Assembly (NCBI GenBank): GCA_025966335.1
Contig: JAICRS010000203.1
Coordinates: 1-5,535, forward strand
Length of the DNA stretch: 5,535 bases
DNA from: Nocardioidaceae bacterium
Lineage (GTDB): Bacteria > Actinomycetota > Actinomycetes > Propionibacteriales > Nocardioidaceae
Reading direction: 5' to 3'
Shown: positions 1-4,929 of the stretch, piece by piece
How positions within the stretch are numbered: position 1 is the first letter of the stretch
Layout of the letters: each line of letters starts with the position of its first letter
Made by a program: the position numbers and the translations under genes
Notes under the pieces: generated by a model
Database searches by the model: none
What the model was told of the DNA's origin: nothing
What the model saw: only the letters and a program-made list of their open reading frames with translations

Positions 1-57
1 ATGCTGCTGTTGTCGGTCTTGCGGACCGTGCCGCGGCCATCGCCGCAGCACGGGGGT

Positions 58-1059
58 CTACGGGATGGTGACGACCTGTGCGGCGTAGGCCAGGCCGGCG
101 CCGAACGCGATCAGCAGAGCGGTGTCGCCGCTGCGGGCCTCGCCGTCGTCGATCATCCGGTCCAGCGCGAGCGGGATGGACGCCGCGGACGTGTTGCCCT
201 GGTGCGCGATGTCGCGGGCGATCCGCACCCGCTCGGGCAGCTTCATCGACCGCGCCATCGCGTCGATGATGCGCATGTTGGCCTGGTGCGGCACGAACAC
301 GTCGAGGTCGTCGACGCTGATCCCGCTGCGGTCCAGCGTGGCCTGTGCGATCTTGGCCATCTCGAAGGAGGCCCAGCGGAACACCGCGCTGCCCTGCATG
401 ATCAGGTGCGGCATCTCGGGGCGGTCCTGGACCAGGACGTCGCGCCAGTCCTCCTTCTGCCGGATCAGGTCGAACTGCTCGCCGTCGGAGCCCCACACCA
501 CCGGCCCGATCCCGGGCTCGTCGGCCGGTCCGAGCACGGCGGCGCCGGCCCCGTCGGCGAAGATGAAGGCGGTGCCGCGGTCGCTGAGGCTGGTGATGTC
601 GGTGAGCCGCTCGACGCCGATCACCAGCACGTGCTTGGCGCTGCCGCCGCGGATCATGTCCGATCCCAGCGCGACGCCGTGGCAGAACCCCGCGCAGGCC
701 GCGGAGATGTCGAACGCAGGTGCCTTGTCGGTGCCGAGCTCGTAGCCGATCGCGGTGGCGATCGCCGGGGTCTGCAGCATGTGCGACACGGTCGCCACGA
801 TCACGCAGTCGATCTGCGCCGGCTCGATGCCGGCCCGGTCCAGGGCCTTACGCGAGGCCGCGACCGACATCATCTGCACGCTCTCGTCCGGCCCGGCGAA
901 CCGGCGCTCCTTGATGCCGGAACGCTGCTGGATCCACTCGTCGCTGGAGTCGATCGCCTCGACGAGCTCGGAGTTGGGCACCACCCGGTCCGGCCGGTAG
1001 GAGCCGATGCCGAGGATCGTGGCGTGCGGTGCGCCCGTCGCGGAGCTGAGCCTGGTCAT
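58..1059 (-). CDS. fabH: Beta-ketoacyl-ACP synthase III (FabH)
   Basis: FabH condenses an acyl-CoA primer with malonyl-ACP, the initiating step of type II fatty acid synthesis in the cytoplasm. The product is 333 residues, normal for the family. The catalytic triad is visible: Cys122 in DISAACAGF, His258 in VPHQANMRII and Asn289 in HQGNTSAAS. The conserved SSDEWIQQRSGIKERR block is near residues 38-53 and a glycine-rich IAFGAGLAYAAQV block closes the C-terminus. The reading frame stays open upstream to 1134, but the ATG at 1059 is chosen because homologues begin shortly before the ATILGIGSYRP strand, GAAGGG lies 8 bases upstream, and this ATG overlaps the fabD stop as ATGA. The gene is therefore probably translationally coupled to fabD. 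Whether it prefers acetyl or branched primers cannot be read from the sequence. In Streptomyces, acpP and fabF follow, which here would lie beyond position 1. Confidence 0.97.
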   Translation of the reverse strand: MTRLSSATGAPHATILGIGSYRPDRVVPNSELVEAIDSSDEWIQQRSGIKERRFAGPDESVQMMSVAASRKALDRAGIEPAQIDCVIVATVSHMLQTPAIATAIGYELGTDKAPAFDISAACAGFCHGVALGSDMIRGGSAKHVLVIGVERLTDITSLSDRGTAFIFADGAGAAVLGPADEPGIGPVVWGSDGEQFDLIRQKEDWRDVLVQDRPEMPHLIMQGSAVFRWASFEMAKIAQATLDRSGISVDDLDVFVPHQANMRIIDAMARSMKLPERVRIARDIAHQGNTSAASIPLALDRMIDDGEARSGDTALLIAFGAGLAYAAQVVTIP

Positions 1060-2243
1060 GACGGGATCCCTTCGGGATGCAGCCGGATCAACGGCTGGCC
1101 GGGTGAGACGAGATCGCCGTCCTCGACGAGCCATTCGACGATGGTGCCGCCGTACGGTGCGGTCACCGGGGTCTCGTCACGCAGGCTCGCCACAGCGCCG
1201 ACCTTGCTGTCGGGACGGATCGAGCCGCCCTCGACCAGGTCCGGGGCCTGGTGGAAGGTGCCCTTGGCGGGGGCGACCAGCATCCGCCAGGTGGGGTTGG
1301 TGTCGATGTGCGAGGCGTCGCCGTGCTTGTCGCAGAAGGCGCGGGCGGCGTCGAGCTGGTCGGGGGTCTTGAGCGCGAACGTCTCCACGCCCTTCATCTG
1401 CCGCTTGGCGATGCCGGTCAGGGTTCCCGCCGGCGGCATCTCCAGCATGCCGGTGACGCCGAGGTCCTGCATGGTCTCCATGCACAGGTCCCAGCGGACC
1501 GGGTTGCTGATCTGCGACACGATCCGCTTGACCACCTCGCGGCCGTCGTGGACGACCTGGCCGTCGCGGTTGGAGATGAGCGGGGTGCGCGGGTCGTGGG
1601 TGGACACCGAACGGGCGAGCCTGGCGAGTACGTCGACCGCGGGGGCCATGTGCTGGGTGTGGAACGCTCCCGCCACCGACAACGGCATCAGCCGCGACTT
1701 GGCCGGCGGGTCGTCGGCGAGGGCCTGGAGCTGCTCGACGGTGCCCGCGGCCACGATCTGGCCGGGGCCGTTGTCGTTGGCGGCGGTCAGCCCGTGCTGC
1801 TCGAGCTTGGCGAGGACCTCCTCGCGGTCGCCGCCGAGGATCGCGGTCATGCTGGTCGGGGTGACCGCCGAGGCGGCGGCCATCGCGTTGCCGCGCTCGC
1901 GGACGAGGACCATCGCCTGCTCGGCGGTGATCGCGCGGGCTCCTGCGGCCGCGGTGAGCTCTCCGACGCTGTGTCCGGCCACGGCGCTGACCCGGCCGAA
2001 CGCGTCGGCAGGATGCGGGAACAGCTCGAGGGCGGCGAGCAGGCCGGAGGCGACCAGCAGCGGCTGCGCAACTGCGGTGTCGCGGATCGTCTCGGCGTCC
2101 GCCTCGGTCCCGTAGTGGACGAGGTCGATGCCGCTGACGGCGGACAGCCAGGTCAGCCGGTCCGCGAACGTCGGGTCCTCCAACCAGGGGGAGAGGAAGC
2201 CGGGGGTCTGGGCGCCTTGGCCGGGAGCAACGATGACGAGCAC
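1056..2243 (-). CDS. fabD: Malonyl-CoA:ACP transacylase (FabD) with C-terminal BCCP-like extension
   Basis: FabD transfers malonyl from malonyl-CoA to acyl carrier protein. Residues 1-300 form a complete acyltransferase domain: APGQGAQ at 6-12, nucleophile Ser92 in GHSVGE, Arg117 in RERGNAM, NDNGPGQIV at 156-164, and catalytic His195 in GAFHT. A Phe before that His is typical of malonyl-specific enzymes. Usual FabD length is about 300-320, but this one is 395. Residues 320-395 resemble a biotinyl/lipoyl domain (APAKGTFHQAP, then GGTIVEWLVEDGDLVSPGQPLI). The residue aligned with the modified lysine is Arg355, so the domain is probably not modified. The GTG at 2243 is chosen because family members begin with M-L-V-hydrophobic-V-A-P-G-Q-G-A-Q. 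There is no clear Shine-Dalgarno sequence, and an in-frame GTG at 2288 would add 15 residues unlike the family. The core function is certain; the role of the extension is unknown. Confidence 0.96.
   Translation of the reverse strand: MLVIVAPGQGAQTPGFLSPWLEDPTFADRLTWLSAVSGIDLVHYGTEADAETIRDTAVAQPLLVASGLLAALELFPHPADAFGRVSAVAGHSVGELTAAAGARAITAEQAMVLVRERGNAMAAASAVTPTSMTAILGGDREEVLAKLEQHGLTAANDNGPGQIVAAGTVEQLQALADDPPAKSRLMPLSVAGAFHTQHMAPAVDVLARLARSVSTHDPRTPLISNRDGQVVHDGREVVKRIVSQISNPVRWDLCMETMQDLGVTGMLEMPPAGTLTGIAKRQMKGVETFALKTPDQLDAARAFCDKHGDASHIDTNPTWRMLVAPAKGTFHQAPDLVEGGSIRPDSKVGAVASLRDETPVTAPYGGTIVEWLVEDGDLVSPGQPLIRLHPEGIPS
1068..1073 (-). promoter_or_regulatory. Ribosome binding site of fabH, inside the end of fabD
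   Basis: GAAGGG on the minus strand lies 8 bases before the ATG at 1059. It sits within the last codons of fabD and supports the short fabH start that overlaps the fabD stop (ATGA), rather than any of the upstream in-frame codons. Confidence 0.7.
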
Positions 2244-2307
2244 ATGACAAGAGTGCCCGGATCCGGCCCGCTCACGCGCCCGCAGCACGAACGAAGATTC
2301 GCGGGGT

Positions 2308-2327
2308 GTTCCTGTAGGAACCCTACA
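2308..2327 (-). promoter_or_regulatory. Two overlapping perfect palindromes upstream of fabD (candidate operator)
   Basis: On the minus strand, TGTAGG-gtt-CCTACA (2327-2313) is a perfect inverted repeat with 6-base arms. It overlaps GTTCCT-ac-AGGAAC (2321-2308), also perfect with 6-base arms. The cluster covers the stop codon of the regulator gene and lies 64 bases before the fabD start. Inside it, TAGGGT (2325-2320) fits the actinobacterial TANNNT -10 box, though no convincing -35 precedes it. In Streptomyces coelicolor FasR is known to bind upstream of fabD and activate the operon, so an operator is the natural reading. As RNA the two stems exclude each other, so an attenuator-like switch is an alternative. 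Which protein binds is inference. Confidence 0.5.
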
Positions 2328-3528
2328 AAGATCGGCTTCCGGTCGGATCCGGGGCGGTCAGCCGACCGAGGGTCAGCGCCAGCCGGTAGGTGTAGGCGTG
2401 CCGCGGGTCCGTGGCGGCCAGCCCGGTGATCTCCGCGGCCCGCCGCAACCGGTAGCGGACCGTGTTCGCGTGGATGAACATCGCCCGCGACGTGGCCTCC
2501 AGCGACCCGCCCTGCTCGAGGAACGTGGCGACCGTGTCGAGGATCGAGGAGCCGGCCGCAACCAGCGGTGTGTAGATGTCGGTGACCAGCTGTCGCCGGG
2601 CATGTCCATCGCCGGCCAGGGCCCGCTCGGGGAGCAGGTCGTCGCTGGTCACCGGCCTCGGTGCCGACGGCCAGCCGGGGGCGGCGCGGAGGCCGGCGAT
2701 CGCGGCCCGCGCGGAGATGTTGGCGTGGACCAGGTCGGGCACCACCGGGCCGACCACCACGGGTCCTTCACCGAAGTGCTGGACCACCGTCGCCCCCGCC
2801 TTGTCAGGGTTCTCGACGCCACCGAGTACGACGACCAACCGGTCGCCCTGGACCGCGCACAACGCATCGAGGCCGACCTGCCGCGCGGAGCGGCGGACCT
2901 CGTCGATCACGCTCTCGCGGCCCTGGCCGGAGCTTGCGGTGACCGGTACCCGTCCCAGCACCACCGTCACGTCGCCCTTGGCCTCCCATCCGAGCGCGCT
3001 CGCCCGCGACCGGACCGTCTCATCGGCCTCCGCGCGGAGCACCGAGTCGACCACGAGCGCCTCGAGCCGGGCGTCCCAGGCGCCGCGCATCTCGGCGGCC
3101 TTCGCGTAGACCTCCGCGGTGGCGAAGGCGACCTCCCGCGCGTAGCGCACGATCGCCTCGCGGACCGAGGGTGCGTCCTCCTCGCCGACGGCGTCGGCGA
3201 CGTTCTCCTCGACCACCTCGATCGACAGCCGCACCATTTCCACGGTTTGGTGGAGACTCACAACACCGGTGAGCGCGCGCGGCGCCGCACCGAACACCTC
3301 GGCGGTGATGGGGGAGTCCGGCCCCTGGTCGCGGTACCAGGTGACGAACGCGTTGATCCCGGCCTGCACGATGAGCCCGATCCAGGACCGGTCCTCGGCC
3401 GACAGGTCGCGGAACCAGGGCATGTCCCGTTCCATCCGGGTGAGCGCCGCCGTGGTCAGGTCGCCGACCGACTTCTGCAGCCGGCGGGCGATCCGGGCAC
3501 GGTTGCGGCCCGGCGGCTTCGCGTTCAT
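2323..3528 (-). CDS. fasR: PucR-family transcriptional regulator, FasR-like
   Basis: This 401-residue protein is probably the DNA-binding regulator of the fatty acid synthesis operon. Residues 327-390 form a PucR C-terminal helix-turn-helix (SILDTVATFLEQGGSLEATSRAMFIHANTVRYRLRRAAEITGL in part, with the hallmark HANTVRYRL at 353-361). Residues about 185-285 look like the CdaR/GGDEF-like middle domain (DVTVVLGR, DRLVVVLGG, then ISARAAIAGLR). Residues 1-165 are helical with no predicted membrane segment. The position directly before fabD on the same strand matches Streptomyces FasR, an activator of fabD-fabH-acpP-fabF, and Mycobacterium tuberculosis Rv2242, which lies between aceE and fabD. The ATG at 3528 has no Shine-Dalgarno sequence but is preceded by a -10 box at leaderless spacing. 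The stop lies 79 bases before the fabD GTG, so the gene could be co-transcribed with fabD or end at its own site. The symbol rests on family and context. Confidence 0.88.
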   Translation of the reverse strand: MNAKPPGRNRARIARRLQKSVGDLTTAALTRMERDMPWFRDLSAEDRSWIGLIVQAGINAFVTWYRDQGPDSPITAEVFGAAPRALTGVVSLHQTVEMVRLSIEVVEENVADAVGEEDAPSVREAIVRYAREVAFATAEVYAKAAEMRGAWDARLEALVVDSVLRAEADETVRSRASALGWEAKGDVTVVLGRVPVTASSGQGRESVIDEVRRSARQVGLDALCAVQGDRLVVVLGGVENPDKAGATVVQHFGEGPVVVGPVVPDLVHANISARAAIAGLRAAPGWPSAPRPVTSDDLLPERALAGDGHARRQLVTDIYTPLVAAGSSILDTVATFLEQGGSLEATSRAMFIHANTVRYRLRRAAEITGLAATDPRHAYTYRLALTLGRLTAPDPTGSRSL

Positions 3529-3534
3529 GAGGTC

Positions 3535-3540
3535 AGCCTA
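3535..3540 (-). promoter_or_regulatory. Candidate -10 box for a leaderless fasR transcript
   Basis: TAGGCT on the minus strand (3540-3535) matches the actinobacterial TANNNT -10 consensus and ends 6 bases before the ATG at 3528, which would place the transcription start at or next to the A of the start codon. There is no Shine-Dalgarno sequence before this ATG. No TTGACA-like -35 is seen 16-19 bases further up (the sequence there is GC-only), so the call depends on the -10 box and spacing. Confidence 0.4.
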
Positions 3541-3570
3541 GTTGTCACGGTCGCCAGGCCCGGCGTACGG

Positions 3571-3663
3571 CCGAAGGTAACGAAGCGGAGAATTCTTCGG
3601 GTTCATGGGCCCGATGACGAATTTTGTAACGCGTTCTGGTTAACATCCGGGCAACATCTCCGT
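3571..3663. promoter_or_regulatory. Divergent control region between fasR and the hydrolase gene
   Basis: The 149 bases between the two divergent starts include an AT-rich patch near 3589-3650 that stands out in this genome. Seen in it: the palindrome AGAATTCT (3589-3596), CCGAAG (3571-3576) matched by CTTCGG (3595-3600), and the near-perfect dyad TCATGGGCCCGATGA (3603-3617, one mismatched pair). TAACAT (3641-3646) fits a -10 box for the hydrolase gene and would give a short leader. An ATGACG at 3614-3619 is a poor -35 at a spacing of 21, so the promoter is tentative. The dyads could be sites for FasR or another regulator shared by the two genes. Confidence 0.35.
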
Positions 3664-3669
3664 GAGGAG
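3664..3669 (+). promoter_or_regulatory. Ribosome binding site of the alpha/beta hydrolase gene
   Basis: GAGGAG lies 8 bases before the ATG at 3678, a strong Shine-Dalgarno match that fixes this start. Confidence 0.85.
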
Positions 3670-3677
3670 CACCACAC

Positions 3678-4622
3678 ATGCCCAAGCCGGTCGAGGTCCA
3701 GTACCTCACCATCCACGGCCACCGGCGCGCGTTCATCAAGACCGGCTCCGGTCCCGCGCTGCTGCTGCTGCACGGGCTCGGCTGCGACCACACGACCTGG
3801 CTGCCGGTGGTGGCGGCGCTCTCCCGCAGGTTCACCGTGATCGCGCCGGATCTGCTCGGGCACGGGAAGTCCGACAAGCCGCGCGCGGACTACAGCGTCG
3901 GCGGCTACGCGAACGGGATGCGCGACCTGCTCACCGTGCTCGGGATCGACCGGGTGACCGTGGTCGGGCACAGCTTCGGCGGCGGTGTGGCGATGCAGTT
4001 CGCCTACCAGTTCCCCGAGCGCACGGAGCGGCTGGTCCTGGTCTCGCCCGGCGGTCTGGGCCGCGAGGTGACGCCGGTGATCCGCGCGATAACGCTCCCC
4101 GGGTTCCACCAGGCGATGCACGTGGCGATGCTGCCGGGCCTGCGGCACGCGGCCGGCCTCGCGATGAAGGGCCTCGCCGCTTCGGGACTGCCGCACACCC
4201 GTGACCTCGACGAGGTCGCCTCGATCTACGACTCCTTCCGCGACCGGCGCGCCCGCGCGGCGATCCGGCACGTGGTCAGCGCGGTCGTCGACTGGCGCGG
4301 GCAGGTGGTGACCATGGCCGATCGCGCCTACCTCACCCACGCGATGCCGATGTGCGTCATCTGGGGCACCGACGACGACGTGATCCCGGTGCGGCACGCG
4401 GGTCTCGCGGCCGAGCTCGCGCCTGAAGCGTCGGTCCAGGTGATCGCGAACGCCGGGCACTTCCCGCACAAGGACCACCCGCAGCGGTTCGTGACGATCC
4501 TGACCGACTTCATCCGTACGACGCAGCCTGCGGTCTACCACCGGGGGCGGTGGCGGGCCCTGCTCAAGAACGGTGCACCGAGCCCGCTCGCGGCCGTCGA
4601 GTCGGACGCCCGGACCGCCTGA
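3678..4622 (+). CDS. Alpha/beta-fold hydrolase, Rv2715-like
   Basis: This is a 314-residue cytoplasmic serine hydrolase of the alpha/beta fold with no signal peptide. The oxyanion-hole motif HGLG is at 32-35, the nucleophile Ser99 lies in GHSFGG, the acid is Asp233 in WGTDDDVIP, and the base is His261 in NAGHFPH. A cap region runs roughly 130-220. The block FTVIAPDLLGHGKSDKPRADYSV and the later VVDWRGQVVTM and GTDDDVIPVRHA blocks look, from memory, very like the mycobacterial protein Rv2715. The basic tail after residue 285 (YHRGRWRALLKNG) also has a counterpart there. The substrate is unknown; ester, thioester, lactone or epoxide hydrolysis cannot be told apart from motifs alone. The gene is divergent from fasR and convergent with aceE, has its own ribosome binding site, and is probably a single-gene transcript. 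Its place beside fatty acid synthesis genes hints at acyl metabolism, which is inference. Confidence 0.93.
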   Translation: MPKPVEVQYLTIHGHRRAFIKTGSGPALLLLHGLGCDHTTWLPVVAALSRRFTVIAPDLLGHGKSDKPRADYSVGGYANGMRDLLTVLGIDRVTVVGHSFGGGVAMQFAYQFPERTERLVLVSPGGLGREVTPVIRAITLPGFHQAMHVAMLPGLRHAAGLAMKGLAASGLPHTRDLDEVASIYDSFRDRRARAAIRHVVSAVVDWRGQVVTMADRAYLTHAMPMCVIWGTDDDVIPVRHAGLAAELAPEASVQVIANAGHFPHKDHPQRFVTILTDFIRTTQPAVYHRGRWRALLKNGAPSPLAAVESDARTA

Positions 4623-4640
4623 CGCCTGACGTCGCCTGAG

Positions 4641-4688
4641 GCCCGCCGCCGTGCGGCCGTTCGGCGCTTACCGCGCGTTGCGGCGGGC
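4641..4688 (+). terminator. Probable terminator hairpin of the hydrolase gene
   Basis: GCCCGCCGC (4641-4649) and GCGGCGGGC (4680-4688) are perfect 9-base arms around a 30-base, GC-rich loop that can itself fold. The hairpin begins 18 bases after the hydrolase stop. There is no T-tract, as is common for actinobacterial terminators. The long loop makes the call moderate. Confidence 0.5.
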
Positions 4689-4702
4689 AGGGCGGCGAGG
4701 GA

Positions 4703-4714
4703 TAGTCGCGACTA
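4703..4714. repeat. 12-base perfect palindrome
   Basis: TAGTCGCGACTA reads the same on both strands. Its last four bases are shared with the left arm of the hairpin that follows (4711-4746). It could be a protein-binding site or the boundary of that repeat; neither is shown by the sequence. Confidence 0.55.
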
Positions 4715-4746
4715 CCGTTGCCGGGCACGTGAACCGCAACGGTAGT
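4711..4746. repeat. Hairpin repeat, unit 1
   Basis: ACTACCGTTGC (4711-4721) and GCAACGGTAGT (4736-4746) are perfect 11-base arms around a 14-base loop containing GCACGTGAAC. A related unit begins 52 bases downstream: positions 4712-4742 match 4764-4794 at 25 of 31 bases. This looks like a small dispersed or REP-like element rather than a terminator, because it lies midway between two genes that each have a hairpin of their own. Confidence 0.65.
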
Positions 4747-4763
4747 GAATCCTTGCAGAACCG

Positions 4764-4794
4764 CTACCGTTCCCGCGCACATGAACGGGAACAG
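4764..4794. repeat. Hairpin repeat, unit 2
   Basis: This is a diverged copy of unit 1. Its stem is GTTCCCG (4769-4775) with CGGGAAC (4786-4792) around a 10-base loop, CGCACATGAA. The outer part of the stem has decayed on the right side. One inner pair is G-C in unit 1 (4720 with 4737) and C-G here (4772 with 4789), so the fold is kept although both bases changed. CTACCGG at 4801-4807 may be the start of a third, lost copy. Confidence 0.6.
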
Positions 4795-4858
4795 CTCTGG
4801 CTACCGGTCACGCCGGACGTGGCCCGGCCTGCCGAGGAACCCGCTGCTCCCCATGGCA

Positions 4859-4902
4859 ATCTGCCGCTCCCCATGGGGCGAACACCATGGGGAGCGGCAG
4901 AT
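4859..4902 (-). terminator. Long perfect hairpin, probable aceE or bidirectional terminator
   Basis: ATCTGCCGCTCCCCATGG (4859-4876) is an exact inverted match of 4885-4902, giving 18 paired bases with an 8-base loop (GGCGAACA). It lies 27 bases beyond the aceE stop. No T-tract follows on either strand, so it would be a T-less hairpin of the kind common in actinobacteria, able to act on both convergent transcripts. An extra copy of the inner 11 bases of the left arm, GCTCCCCATGG, lies 20 bases earlier at 4846-4856 and could compete for the same partner arm. Confidence 0.7.
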
Positions 4903-4929
4903 CGGCTGCATACCGTGGTAATCAGCAGG

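Noticed and set aside
1..57. Possible start of acpP downstream of fabH
   Set aside because: A minus-strand ATG stays open to the edge, but the few codons (MAARSARP) do not resemble an acyl carrier protein, so the stretch is treated as spacer.
1060..1134. Upstream extension of FabH by 25 residues
   Set aside because: The extra segment is arginine-rich, lies wholly in the fabD coding region, and is absent from the family; the ATG at 1059 has a ribosome binding site and the ATGA overlap.
1..2115. A 704-codon open frame on the plus strand
   Set aside because: It runs antisense to fabH and fabD, which have full family motifs. Its product is rich in Arg, Gly, Ala and His with no recognisable domain, as expected from the opposite strand of GC-rich genes.
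1177..2250. A 357-codon frame on the minus strand overlapping fabD
   Set aside because: It is an out-of-frame reading of fabD, giving an arginine- and proline-rich product without motifs.
2398..3840. A 480-codon open frame on the plus strand
   Set aside because: It is antisense to the PucR-family regulator and then runs out of frame into the hydrolase gene; no domain is recognisable.
3603..4541. A 312-codon open frame on the minus strand
   Set aside because: It is the shadow of the hydrolase gene, which has a ribosome binding site and an intact catalytic triad on the other strand.
4564..4782. A 72-codon minus-strand frame in the intergenic stretch and hydrolase end
   Set aside because: It overlaps the hydrolase 3' end and the hairpins, and has an arginine/proline-rich composition without motifs or a convincing start.
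4781..4921. A 46-codon plus-strand frame beginning at an ATG in the second hairpin repeat and ending at TAA
   Set aside because: It has no ribosome binding site, spans the repeat and the 18-base terminator stem, and its product shows no recognisable feature.
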